Part shown: positions 31,878 to 44,200 of the stretch, in pieces
How positions within the stretch are numbered: position 1 is the first letter of the stretch
Layout of the letters: the number at the start of each line of letters is the position of its first letter
DNA from: Xenopus tropicalis
Lineage: Eukaryota; Chordata; Amphibia; Anura; Pipidae
Reading direction: 5' to 3'
Length of the DNA: 64,000 bases
Assembly: GCF_000004195.4 (NCBI RefSeq)
Contig: NC_030683.2
Coordinates: 79,260,910-79,324,909, forward strand
The notes under the pieces: model-generated
Told to the model about the DNA's origin: nothing
What the model saw: only the letters and a program-made list of their open reading frames with translations
Databases searched by the model: none
Position numbers and translations under genes: made by a program

Positions 31878-32714
31878 TATATGCAGTGAAACGCAGTCTT
31901 TATATACAAAACCAGCACATTATATGCAGTGAGACACAGTCTTTACATACAAAACCAGCACATTATATGCCATGAGGAGCAGTGGGCACTGATGGCAGAT
32001 ATTCAGGCCCTGGCACTATAACACTGGCACTGATACACAGCATTGGCTCCACTGTAACTAACTAGAAATGAAAAAAACAATGACAAAAGTAAAAGAAATA
32101 TAGAAAGTGCAAATAACAAATATATAAAAGCACAATGAGCTTTGTCAGGGGGAAAAAGTTAACTTACCCTCCATCTGTTAGGGTAGGGGATATTATAGAT
32201 GTCAGGTGACAAAAAACAATTTAATTTCAGCTAGTGGGTCAGTCTTTAGAACATATACAGTATAGTACTTGTGTACAGTACCTGTGTATAGTGCCTGTGG
32301 AATTAAAACTGCAGCAAAAGTTCAAAGTTGGTTCTTGGGTAAAGTTTACAGCCTGCAGATTCTTCTTTTTTTTGTCTTCAATTCAAATTGCAAAATCTCC
32401 CGATCCCTGTCTGCATCTGCGCCTTGATTGGTCAATTTTACTGCCTGTCAAGAAAGCTGTGCTCTGATTGGAGAATCCACAAGAAGAAAGATCCAATCAG
32501 AGCACAGCTGATTTCTGCAGAACCCGGGGAAGATTTGCAGGACAGTGCAGCAAGGGAGCCAGGTTTTAAGGTGCCAAAGCAGGTTTGGGGAGGCTTAGCC
32601 TCCCCAAGCCTTATTGAAAATCCGCCTATGTGTGTGTTACTAAATGTAACTGTTAACTAACAACATTTATGGGTTTCTAGTGACATCGGGCGAGACTTGA
32701 ACTTTTTGGGTTGG

Positions 32715-32925
32715 GATAATCCACTTAGATTGTAAACTCTATGGGTCAGGGACCTCCTTCCTACTGTGTCTCAGACCCCATGGCACTTGGTGTATTTATA
32801 CTTTTTCATTGTATTTATTATAATATGAGTCCTCCCTGTGTTTAATTGTGTACATTTAAGAATTTACAGAACTGCATTTCCTTGTAGTGTTTATAAATAA
32901 AGTTATACATACTGTACATACACAC
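32715..32925 (+). mobile_element. LINE 3' tail (CR1/L2/Rex1-type)
   Basis: TTAGATTGTAAACTCTATGG...GGTCAGGGACCTCC, then TATTTATACTTTTTCATTG and an end ATAAATAAAGTTATACATAC. It resembles the 3' UTR at 13.4-13.6 kb and is followed by TA/CA-rich sequence. Coding sequence is absent. Confidence 0.6.
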
Positions 32926-33004
32926 AAATTATTGTTCATTGTCTGTAGTCGTGATTCATACTGGATTAGGATAAACAATTTAACATAAAACTTGCTACTA
33001 CTGG

Positions 33005-33340
33005 TATAGGATCTGGTATCTAGAAACCCGTTATCCAGAAAGCTACTAATAAAACAGAACAGAAAGCTCTGAATTAAGCAAACTTTATCTCCCATAGACT
33101 CCATTATAAGCAAATAATTCTCATTTTGTAATTCTCTGTAATAATAAAACAGTGCCGTATACTTGATCACAACTAAGATATAATTAATCCTTCTTGCAGG
33201 CAAAACAATCCCATTGGGTGTATTCAATTTTTAAATAATTTTTTTAGCAGAGGTAAAGTATGGAGATCCATATTTCTGAAAGATCCCTTATCCTGAAAAC
33301 CGCAGGTCTCGAGGGTTCTGGATAACAGGTACCATAGCAT
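33005..33340. mobile_element. CAGGTATGGGATCC-type MITE, diverged copy
   Basis: AAACCCGTTATCCAGAAAGC near the left and GGTTCTGGATAACAGGTACCATAG at the right match the better preserved copy at 37195-37522. TCTCCCATAGACTCCATT lies in the interior of both. Ends are decayed. Confidence 0.7.
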
Positions 33341-33344
33341 TAGT

Positions 33345-34044
33345 GGTTTTAAGACACAATAATATAAAAAACTAAAAATAAAAAAGCCAGTTGTACCGTA
33401 GCCCTAAACCAAAAATTACCTAATTCTTGTTTTAGGGCCATGGATTTATATGGTCAAAACCCCCAACTTTTATTACTTCCTATTTCAACAATAAAGGAAT
33501 CATATAGGTAGGAAAAAGAAAGAGAAGTGACTGGGAAGTTGTATTAATCGGTGAGTGGATGTGGAGGGTGATTCAAGCCATGAACAAATGATATAGTAGG
33601 GCCCATGAACAAATGATATAGTAGGGCCCAAGACAAGCCCCTGATATACTCCACTTACAGCACTAGACAATGTTCCAGTTATCACCACTCTTGCTATTCA
33701 ATTTGATAGTTCTCTATCCATGAACAAATATTATGTTCAAGGCCATTATTTATTAATTAAAATAAAATAAAAATAAAATAGCCATCTGTGTAGTACTGTA
33801 TCAAATGTGTTAGCAAAATCTACTGTAAGTAGATAATCAACTGCCACTCTAGTGTCATGATTCCTGCTCACCTCCTTATAGAAGCCAATTAAATTTGTCT
33901 GGCAGAATCTATGTGCATTCTGATGGGTGAGCTTTATGTATTACACTCACATTTTGATAAATTTGCCTGTTGGACTTGTACTCATACAAGTAAAACAATA
34001 AATAAAAAAATAATTATTTATATCTATATATATCTATATATAAT

Positions 34045-34113
<69 letters not shown>

Positions 34114-35551
34114 GATATATTGTAATCAGGGCATACGTTTGCCCTGTCAGTGTCAGGAGTTCATTGTTTATTATGAGCAGGCAGTTACCGATGAAGCAAA
34201 TTGCTTCTAATTACATGGCTCCTGATGCACCTTGCACTGCAAATGCAACATAGGTAATGGACTTCCAAGTGTAACCCACCCACCTGTTGCCCATGACAGC
34301 ATTCTCAGTTGGGTGCAATACTTTGTGCTCATACAAGAGTTGCATCACAATGCTGAACACAAAGAAGTGGGTCATGGTTCATTATGGGCAAAAACACTGA
34401 GCTTTGAGTGATTTTTTTTTTTGCCCTTGTAAATGAACTCTAAAGGGTTTAAAGTATTGTATGCAATGTGTTTGTCGATGAGCTCTGCAAGATTGCATTA
34501 TCTGTCACAGCTTTAGCAATAAGATCTGTCAAATTTTCCTGAGAATATGAAATTAGCCCCTATTAGAGCAATGCTTTACTGTTAAAACAAGAAACACATC
34601 TTTCTCTGCAGCTGCTTTAATTTTAAATTCCACAAATCCCAGTAGACAGATGGACTTCCTAGGGCAATTTTTTGTCTTTCAGTTCACTATGCATGAAATA
34701 TCTTTTCTAGTTCAAATAATTTCTTTTCTTTTACTGTTTCCCTCTGTTGTGTTTTCATGTCACTGGTGGGAACTAGATAGGCTTTATAAGAATCACTGCT
34801 GACAATCTGTACCCTTCCCGCTGAGGACTTTCATTGAACTACACACTAGAATAGTCCCTTGTCAGATATGACCAGCAAGAAAATGACATGTACTGTCTGA
34901 TCCGGTCTCCAGAAATATAAGGTCTTTTTGTTTGAAAATTACCACGGGACTTATAAAATGTCTTCTGTTATCAGAAAGAACTAAAAGGTCATAAAAATAA
35001 ATATCTCAAATACATACAATTGTATAAAGCAAATGAATGGAAAATACATACACAAATAGAAATAGACAAAAGAAACTAACATCATGAAAAATATTCAAAG
35101 GTAGATTTACATTAAGTTTCACAGTTTGGTTTGACATGCATATTAATCATATTTTATATATTTGTTTATATTTTTAATATTCATAAATATTTTTACTGAC
35201 AATTTAAGGCCTAGTATTATATATAAATAAGATGTCCCGTGCGGCTGGTATTGGTGGGACACCTGAGACTGCCAGCATGGAGGATTCGACTCATTGGTTG
35301 TCAACTAAAACACGGAGGAGGCACAAGATTATGATGTATCGGGCTTTTGGGACATAGTTAATAGCTTAAAAGGGAATAAAATGAAACACCCTGTGCTCTT
35401 ACTCTTTATTAGTGTCCCCCATCTTTGATTTGATAACAAATATAGATTCTGAGTAAACACTAAAATAAATACATTGAAAGATATATACGAGGTCTGTTAA
35501 ATGCTTCTAATATGATATATGGCTCATAATTGATTGTACCTGTGTAGAACA
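33345..35551. other. Non-coding DNA with direct duplication and TA microsatellite
   Basis: CATGAACAAATGATATAGTA plus GGGCCC is duplicated side by side at about 33578-33628. A (TA)n tract lies at 34049-34104. The stretch 34130-34700 looks like unique sequence of balanced composition. No gene is seen. Confidence 0.5.
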
Positions 35552-35559
35552 GCCTAGAG

Positions 35560-35998
35560 CAGGGGTCGGGAACCTTTTTGGCTGAGAGAGCCATAAACAC
35601 CACATATTTTAAAATGTAATTCCGTGAGAGCCATACATTATGTTTGGCTGCGGGGCAAGGTAGGGTGGGTGCTAAGGATGCCGGATGCGATGCAGAGGAG
35701 GGCGTGGCCTGCGCTCGGCGGATAGAAGACATGTTTTAAGGCTTAGAACATGTGTTCTATCCGCCGAGCGCAGGGGCAAGGTAGGGTGGGTGCCAAGGAT
35801 GCCGGATGCGATGCAGAGAAGGGCGTGACCTGCACTCGGAGGATAGAAGATGTGTTCTAAGGCATAGAACACGTCATCTATCATCCAAGTGCAGGCCACG
35901 CCCCCTGTTATTTTTTTTATTAAAGATTTGGCAGCGAGCCAGATGCAGCCATCAAAAGAGCCACATCTGGCTCCCGAGCCATAGGTTCCCTACCCCTG
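35560..35998. mobile_element. Non-autonomous hAT element, CAGGGGTCGGGAACC ends
   Basis: The ends CAGGGGTCGGGAACC and GGTTCCCTACCCCTG are flanked by GCCTAGAG at 35552-35559 and 35999-36006, a perfect 8-bp duplication. Subterminal sequence includes GCTGAGAGAGCCATAAAC. The interior has two tandem ~120-bp units beginning GGGGCAAGGTAGGGTGGGTG, each containing an inverted repeat around AGAACA. Length 439 bp, no coding frame. Confidence 0.85.
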
Positions 35999-36006
35999 GC
36001 CTAGAG

Positions 36007-37194
36007 GGTACATGTGACCACTAACACAATGGAGAAAATAAGATAGGTTTGGGGGCTCTGACTTTGCTGTAATACATCTAATTTGTACAAAAGCCCTACA
36101 GCACCCCAGGTTTGGGTATTATCATCTCACAGTCCCATTTTTTTTTAAACAGGAAGGAGTTTTTTCCTTTTTCTGTCCTGCTAAAATACCATCTTTCCCT
36201 CTTTTGTAACCATTCTCCAGAATTACTACTTATTTAAATTTTTTTAAAAAAAATCTTCCTCCCTGTCTTCAAAAAATACTCCATCTAAAAGATGCGGAGA
36301 TCATGTAGAAGTCAGTGGCAGGTGTCCTTTTTATAACTAGATAATCTTTCCTTGCCTCATGGTTTTAGAGGTTTTTAGGATTTATTGACACTTTCATTCA
36401 TGTAACAATATGAAAAGTTTGATTTTTTTTCATGTTTTTTTCATGCTTTTTTAATTTGGATCTTTTAATAAATTACTTGACATTTTTGGTTTTTGTGGAA
36501 ATGAGTTTAGTCATGGTTTCAAAAAACTATGAAAAAGTCTGCCCTTTAATGTATGGTGATCCAAATTATGGAGATATTAAGATCTATTATTTGGAAAACC
36601 CCATGGAAAGATCCATTATTTGGAAAACCTCAGGTCCCAAGCATTCTGGATAATAGATGCCATACCTCTAATTGTTTGCTATGCTGACCCTCTGAACTAT
36701 GCACTAATATGTCTTTCTATATATATTATACATATGGTCTCTCTATCTCTCTCTGTATTTTTTTGTAGTGTTTACATTTTCTTTTATTTTTCTAGCTTCC
36801 AATGCATTCGAAAAATGGGATTGTACAACCAGCTTTTCTCATTGTGCAGCTGGGCAAGGCAGTCATGGTAGTACCAATAAAATAAGCGCCAATATTGGTG
36901 GCATTCCTTTGCTGCAGCACACAGGCGGTATATTGAATAATTTTGGACCTAAACATTAAAATGATATCATCTTCAGATTGGTCTTTTGGGCACTTTTGCA
37001 ATTTTTACATTAATTTTCTGATTTTAGTGGTTTCTGATATAATAGCAGTTTTAGACAGCATTAGACTGCTAATAGCAGGCTTCAAGCTCAACAATTTTCT
37101 TTAAGCAATTGTCTGTCCATGATCTTTCTCCACGCTTTCTGTGTACAGTTAACTGTACTGTTGCTGAATATCACTTGAACCAAAAGTCTTGTAC
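36007..37194. other. Non-coding DNA with MITE fragments
   Basis: 36270-36480 shares GATCATGTAGAAGTCA and TTAATTTGGATCTTT with the MITE at 49661-49974. 36550-36665 is a fragment of the CAGGTATGGGATCC MITE family (ATTCTGGATAATAGATGCCA). No gene is seen. Confidence 0.5.
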
Positions 37195-37522
37195 AGGTAT
37201 GGGATCCCTTATCCGGAAACCCGTTATCCAGAAAGCTCCGAATTACGGAATGCCCGTCTCCCATAGACTCCATTTTAATCAAATAATTCAGAATTTTAAA
37301 ACTGATTTCCCTTTTCTCTGTAGTAATAAAACAGTACCTTGTAATTGATCCCAACTAAGATACAAATAATCCTTATTGGATGCAAAACAATCCTATTGGA
37401 TTTAATTGCAGTTTTATTGATTCTTTGGTAGACTTAAGGTATGGAGATCCAAATTACAGAAAGACCCCTTATCCGGAATACCCTTGGTCCCGAGCATTCT
37501 GGATAACGGGTCCTATACCTGT
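37195..37522. mobile_element. MITE with CAGGTATGGGATCC ends and TA target
   Basis: The left end CAGGTATGGGATCCCTTATC and the right end ATAACGGGTCCTATACCTG are inverted copies flanked by TA. Interior GAAACCCGTTATCCAGAAAG. It is non-coding. Related copies are at 33005-33340 and, partly, 36550-36665. TA targets suit Tc1/mariner-type mobilisation; the family name is not asserted. Confidence 0.75.
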
Positions 37523-37944
37523 ATTTGCAGTCTAAGAATGTAAATATCATAGAAACTGCTTAAAATAAAAATGTAATATAAATTGCAAAAGTGCTGAGAA
37601 AATTTTTAAATTGTTTCAGTTTTTGGGTTTAGATCTGCTATAAGGACAAGTAAACTTTTTAATGTTTTTTAATCAAGGGCAATTCCATGTCTAAAATGCT
37701 TAAAGGACATGGAAATGTAAAATCATGTGATTGGGTGATTCTAGTCACTTACCTGTTACACACCACAGTGGGGTACTGGGCTGTACTGTGCTCTACAGAA
37801 TCACACAAAGTATGACTGGGAAAAGAAATAACATGATTATAAGGCACTTTGCAAGGAGTACATTGGGCTGGTGTAAGTATAGGATTGCAGAATAAAATCA
37901 CCTGCCCGGGGTGACAGGTAAACAACTATAATGACTATAATGAT

Positions 37945-38272
37945 TTAATGGGGTTGTTAATTTTCAGTATGATGTAGAGAGTAATATGATGAGACAATTT
38001 GCAATTGGTCTTCATTTTTTTATTATTTGTGGTTTTAATGAGAGACTGGTATATAAATAGAAGAGGACCTGAATAGAAAACTAAATAATAAAAAGTAACA
38101 ATAAACAATGCAATTGTAGTCTCACAGTGCAATAGTTTTTTGGATGCTGAGGTCAGTGATCCCCATTTGAAAGCTGCAAAAATAATGATAATCAATTGAA
38201 AAGTTGCTTAGAACATACTAAACATACTTATAACATACTAAAAGTTAACTTACAGGTAAACCGCCCCTTTAA
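37945..38272. mobile_element. T2-type MITE, TTAA target
   Basis: TTAA at 37945-37948 followed by TGGGGTTGTTAATTTTC; the right end ACAGGTAAACCGCCCC is followed by TTAA (38269-38272). The interior (AGTATGATGTAGAGAGTAAT, TTGCAATTGGTCTTCATT) matches the copy at 30670-31093. Confidence 0.7.
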
Positions 38273-41200
38273 CCTTTCCTCCTTATTTATCAATAAATTA
38301 TTTCTGTGGTTTTAAACATTCTCTTCATGACAATTTGGTCCCGGGAGGGCATTGTTTCTGCCTGTGCTTTAGAGTGATGTGTATACACCAACTGGTATGG
38401 CAGTTTCTGCAATACATATTATTTATGCACACAGTCACACTCTCATTCACTTGCTATGCCAGTTATAAATTTAAAACAGGCCCAAATTTCTGCCTGTAGA
38501 AATGTAAAACTATAACTGAATTTAACCTTGTGATACTCCTTCACTTGTCTAAACAAGTTGCGTAGTTGTTAATGTTACAGTAAATCGATTAGACAGACAG
38601 AGGGCCGATAAGACAAGCATTCTTAGAGAATTTTATGTAAGGGTTAGCAAAATGAATGCCATAATGAAGTGTATCACTGTATGATTAGCGCAAGGCCAGC
38701 ATTACAAAGTAAAAGCGTATATGTGTTATATTGACATAAACATCATCCCTATGTACCCTTGAACAAATTAACAATAATTTGCTGCAACATTATTTTCATT
38801 TGTTCTCGTCACTCTCTGCCATGTAAAATGTAAGCTTAATAAATTACCTTTATTTCTTCCTAATCTGATAGATCATATTAACCATGAAACACTTTGGCAG
38901 CTGCTTTGCTGCACAACATTATGTTCTGCAGAGCAACAGAACATATGTAATTTTATACTTTCATTAGTGATATCGCAAACAGTTGGAACGGAAAGGATTA
39001 CCTCTTTGAGATAGCACACATATCTGCCACAGAATTGACATGAGAAGCAAGATTAATCAAAAAGATTAAAGGAAAAGTATACCTGAAAATGAAATTGGGT
39101 TTAATTGATTTTCAAAATGTTAAGCCTTTTCTGTCACTTTATTTTTATCAATGCTGTTGCTGCCTTTTGACTTTTAGAATGCGTTGCCTAGGAGGTGGAA
39201 GCAGATATTACTGTACAGCTAATTTACTGTGGGCTCATTTAATACTGCTAATTAGAAAATGTGTTTAGCATTTGTATGGCAAGCATCAAGTCTAATAAGT
39301 CTAATTATTGTTTTTTAATTGTCTATTTAATAATAAAGACACAGTAAAATAGAGGTGCACAAGGTGGCTGGCGTGCTATTATATTGGTAGGCCCCCTCAT
39401 TATTCTACTTGTGGGAACTGGCCTATCCTGTTGGTTGTCTGACACTGGAATGTATTGGGCCCTCAACAAAGCATAAAACCCCAGGGAATAATGCAGAATT
39501 TAGACACAGTACATTTATGGAACTTATTTACTTGGCTAAATGGTTTGTAACCTAGAGGGAAGACTTTACTGTACATGTCTTATTGCAAAGGAACATTTCT
39601 TAGCCATTGAAAGCAGGAGATTTATCTCAAAGTTCACCTCCAAAAGAGATCTATGCATTATGTTGCGATACTGCTGGGAGGCACCACTTATGGTGCACGG
39701 TAGGCTACAAGAGCATTTTTGAAGGGAACATAAGATTTTTTACACTTTCTTTGATTGCATTGTTTTATATATTCTACTGACCTCCAGCTCTAAAACTGAT
39801 GTTTAATAAACCTTCTGACTTCTACTGATCCAAAACCCTGCAGTTCTGATCCTACAGTTTCTCTGTCAAGAACTGACACAAGATGCATAGGGGAATGTAA
39901 TAAAAACTGTTGCTGAAAAAAGAAATGCAAACAGTTATTCTTTGCACATTTTATTGCTTACGTTTGATAATATTATAAATGTCCATAGACTCCAATGGTT
40001 GAAAAAAAAAAAAAAAGCACAGTTAAAAAAATGTTGTGCTTGTTCTTGAATGAAAACATACCCATTGACTTGAATATATTTTGCATCTTGTTCCTGTATT
40101 GTGAATTTTTCGGCGAAGAGAAACAGGACAGATTCGCTCATCACAAGCTGGGGGTTATACTGAGTGGATATCTGTTTCAAAAGTGGATATCTGTTTCAAA
40201 AGGTTCCTCACTAATATATTTTAGTAGGTGTACATTATCCTCTCTATATGTTAGAGCTTTTGAACAAATAGAATGGTGTGCATGGTAACACAATATTATA
40301 GGGCTCATTTACAAACACAAGAATAGATGTAAAAATGCATGGCACTATGTACAAAGGTAGTTTGTCCCATTTATACTACTAGCAACTTGCAGAGAGTGCC
40401 AACATGCTTGTCCAGCCTGGTCTGATACAGTGCACGAATGGACAGTCACTTGGTGGTCATCCTATTGTTCAGCTAACAGGTTGTATCCATGGATATGACT
40501 GACCAGCTCCAAGTGAACTGGACGCTAATGACATTACTGACACCGTTACCCCCATGCTAAAACTATGTCTTGAAAGATGGCCTGAACTTTGTCCCTGTAT
40601 TGTTGCATTGTGAGCAAACTGTGGTGGATGCTAAATTAGTGGACAAGTGCAATTGTACTGTATTTCATTGTGGGTAAAAAGATGGTGAGTTTTATCTAAA
40701 TATTCTTCTAAATATTTTTCACTTAATACATAAATATATATTTTAACGTTATACATTATACATTGCTTGCATTCAATAAAAAAAATTAATATTGCATTTT
40801 TTTAGATTCTAGTAATGGAGTGTTCAGAGCCAATTTCAATTATTTTTTATTCACACTGGTAAATGTACAACTCACTTCTAAAGCTGCTAATTGCATTCCA
40901 CATTTCAATCACAGGCTGCTGCCCGTTGTTGATGTGCTGATCACCAGCTGGTTCATTTTGAAACATTCTCTCTGGTCCAGAACTGTTCCTTTTGTTACTG
41001 AATGACTGTGTAACCACTGGAGTGGTAAAACAGTGTTTTGCCTAAGCATCTAAGCTCATGGCTTTTTTAGCCCTTTGGCCATGCTTCACAGAGCTAAAAT
41101 GAAATGCACCGTATCATCCAGCAAAGCTTCTAAATCCCAGTAAGGGAGGGTATTTTACAGCATCACTTAATGCAAGAGAATATCTGCAGACATGCAGGAT

Positions 41201-44200
41201 TGGTTTAAGCAATAAAGTTATCCAGCAGAATGTATATACACAGCAGAGTATCCAAGTAAAACTAGTCTACTTATAAAGCTTTGTGACAGATATAAGTTCC
41301 CCAGTAGGCTCTCTGTCCCTGCTGTAAAACTGGATGGAGCTGAGATACAATCCAGTCAAATCCTTTACCTGTTGTGTTCCCTCTGGTTGTCCCAGTATAA
41401 CATCCAAAAGGATTACAGGATTGCATAAAACAATTCACTTCATTATTACTAATAAAAAAAAGTACCTATATATATATATATATATATACAAATGGAAATC
41501 ACATAGAGCACCTCAAAAAAGCTTAAATGAAGCTTGGAATGAACCCCCAGCAATGCATGATTCCCCCTTAATGTTTAGAATTTATTGGCTCCTATCTCTC
41601 TTTAGGATGTGATGGTCTAACCAAAAATGTTTTCATTGATTAAATGTTACCCTGATACCAAAATAACACTCACGAAAGGTCTGTTTTTTTCTCAATTTCC
41701 ATTCAGCCTAGACTGTTTTTACTGGTTTACTTTTGTTATTCATTCTAAAAATAACGGTAAAGGATGTTTCTAATGGTTCTATTGCAAAACAACTTCTAGT
41801 AAAATTTTTGTAGTAATTTCTAATAGTACCAATTTTCTATTTCTACCACCAGACCCTTGGTATGTAGAGCTTATTATCTAATTCTATTGGTGGCCCATTT
41901 AATTGATTTGTCATACATTTGGAAACATTGTAGAAAGTGCTATGGATAGAAATCCTGCAGGAAACAATGCAAAATACCTACATTGTCTTTGAGAAAACAA
42001 TGCCTCACAATAAGAGTACTTGATGATCTGATCCCATCTACAGACTGTTCTAACCAATTGCTAAAACTCAATGGCTGTGCATTACTTTAGGTTTTTAGGG
42101 TATAGACTGCAGAGAGAATTTTATTTTCCAGCGTACTTAATCTACATTATGGCTTCATGTTAGAGTTTCTGTGTTGCACTGATAAAGCTTAAGTGATGTT
42201 GGTGTGGGTTTTGTTGTGTAACTAACGATTGGTTGATATACAGGTTGGACAAAGTGATATGTGAAAACTTTTGTTTTTCTGAATATAAACAACTTTTTAT
42301 TGATGAATTCTCAACAAACTTTAACTGTAAAGCTGTATATATTTAACTTATTAATGGGGGGTCCCACATCAGTCCATGTGAGCTACGATATACAGTAGTC
42401 TGTGCAACAGACTATATGAATACACAGGAAAGGTTATTAAAGCTTACAGCAATGGGGAGGAATGGAGACAACAGAAAGATACATTGTTGCACCTCAACCC
42501 CATCATGCCAAAACACAGTAAAAAAAAATCACATAAAGGATGCTGCAGTTTACTTGTTTAATGAAAGAATCCACTGTGATTTTTTTATTGAATTTAGTTG
42601 TACTGTAGGGCACCCACCATAAGAAAACTAACAAGGTGTTTGGGTGTGGGAATACAATTATTTTCTAGTCCCCCAGCACAGCCAAGACCAAGGTTGGAGA
42701 CACTTGAGGCACCCCTCACAAATAAAACAGGGATATTAAAGGGGTAGGTGCCCTTTTTGCCAATATTTTGGATAGGGTTTAATTTGAACAAATCAACTTG
42801 CCAGCAAGTTATTAACTTTAAATTGTTGCCAGCTTTGGTAAATCATCTTATCCAGACCTGTCTAAAAAATCTATCCTTTTTCCCTATGGGAAAATCTTAT
42901 TGGCCGTTTTGGATGTTTTTGTGCTTTGTTTAAAAGATAAAAAAATAGAATTACTTTATACATGGTTAGACATTGCAAACCACAACATCTGCTGTTGTTT
43001 TTTTTTTTTTTAGAAATTTATTAGTTAACGTGTTTGGGCTCAGCACTAGATGTTGTTAAATTTAAATTTCTTTTCTTTACAGCATATGTGTCCTTGGATA
43101 CTGTCTGCCTGAAATTCATGAATTGCCCCTGATTGAAATAACCTGGTTACCATTGATCTTCCTACACCCATGTTTGATTGACTGCTGCCTGAGCTCCCTA
43201 ATGGGCTTTAAAAATAACTATATTTCTCTCTGTAACAGCATTACTGCAATGTTTAGATAACTAAAAGCAAAATGCGTAGGCGTAAGAAATGTTTTTGAAC
43301 ATAAACACAAAGAAGACAATAGATATAAACAACAGATCTGGAGTCTTTAGAAAAAAAAAATCTTAAAAACAACCTGGATACTTTGATAAAAGTACATAAA
43401 ACTTCTTAATTTAAATGGTTGAAGAGGAACCATTCCAGAGTCGACCACTGCCTTGAAATTCTTATTAGAGCAATATCAGTCATCTATTCTTGCAAAATCT
43501 TTCACAAGGAGGGCTTCTCCTAACACACAAGCTTCATGAAGAAGAATTCTGAAATGATTTCTGCAACAAAGTTAACAAAGAGACAGAGACAAATTAAAAT
43601 GGACCAGCATGACAATCCGACATATCCAGCAAAGAACTGCCGCGTTAAGTTTTAATTGCACTGCTGCAGAATCAATACTCACTGAAAGGGCTTTTATGCA
43701 CAGATGAATTCCTAAACTCAACATGCACAAGTTTTATTAAATTGGTAATAAAAGAAAATTAATTCATTTTAAATTGCATCTAATAACCTTATCTAAGACA
43801 GAGCATTATTGTGAAGAAATTCTAGTTAATGGCGTAATAAAGATATTTAATGTCAGTATTTTATTCATCTGTATCTTTATGCATTCGCAATTGAAAATAA
43901 TGCAGATATTTGGGAAAAAAAGCAATAAAGGCACTGCATTGTAACACAATTTGACTACAAGAGGTATGCATAATTTAGGTGCCATTTTAAACTGCAACTG
44001 AATGCTATAATTTGACTTTTTCATCATTGATAGCACAAGTTTGTAATAGTAAAACAAAATGTGAAAAAATAAGAAAATCAACACAATGTTCTTCATTTCT
44101 GATCCCTATAAACATAGACATCATGTACAAAAATGCTACAGCTATTTAATACACCTTGGCATACAAATGCCTAATAGTGCAAAAGATGAATAAAGATGTA

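Larger units (their letters stand above)
30417..32630. mobile_element. Non-autonomous hAT-like element carrying two nested MITEs
   Basis: The ends CATAGGCGGA and TCCGCCTATG are flanked by TGTGTGTT (30409-30416 and 32631-32638), a perfect 8-bp duplication. Within its 2.2 kb lie a T2-type MITE (about 30670-31093) and a TA-flanked MITE with a GC-rich hairpin (31200-31877). Both are therefore younger than, or were mobilised with, the hAT element. No transposase frame. Confidence 0.8.

Noticed and set aside
34049..34110. Possible origin or matrix attachment site in the TA tract
   Set aside because: A plain microsatellite explains it. Nothing else supports a functional site.
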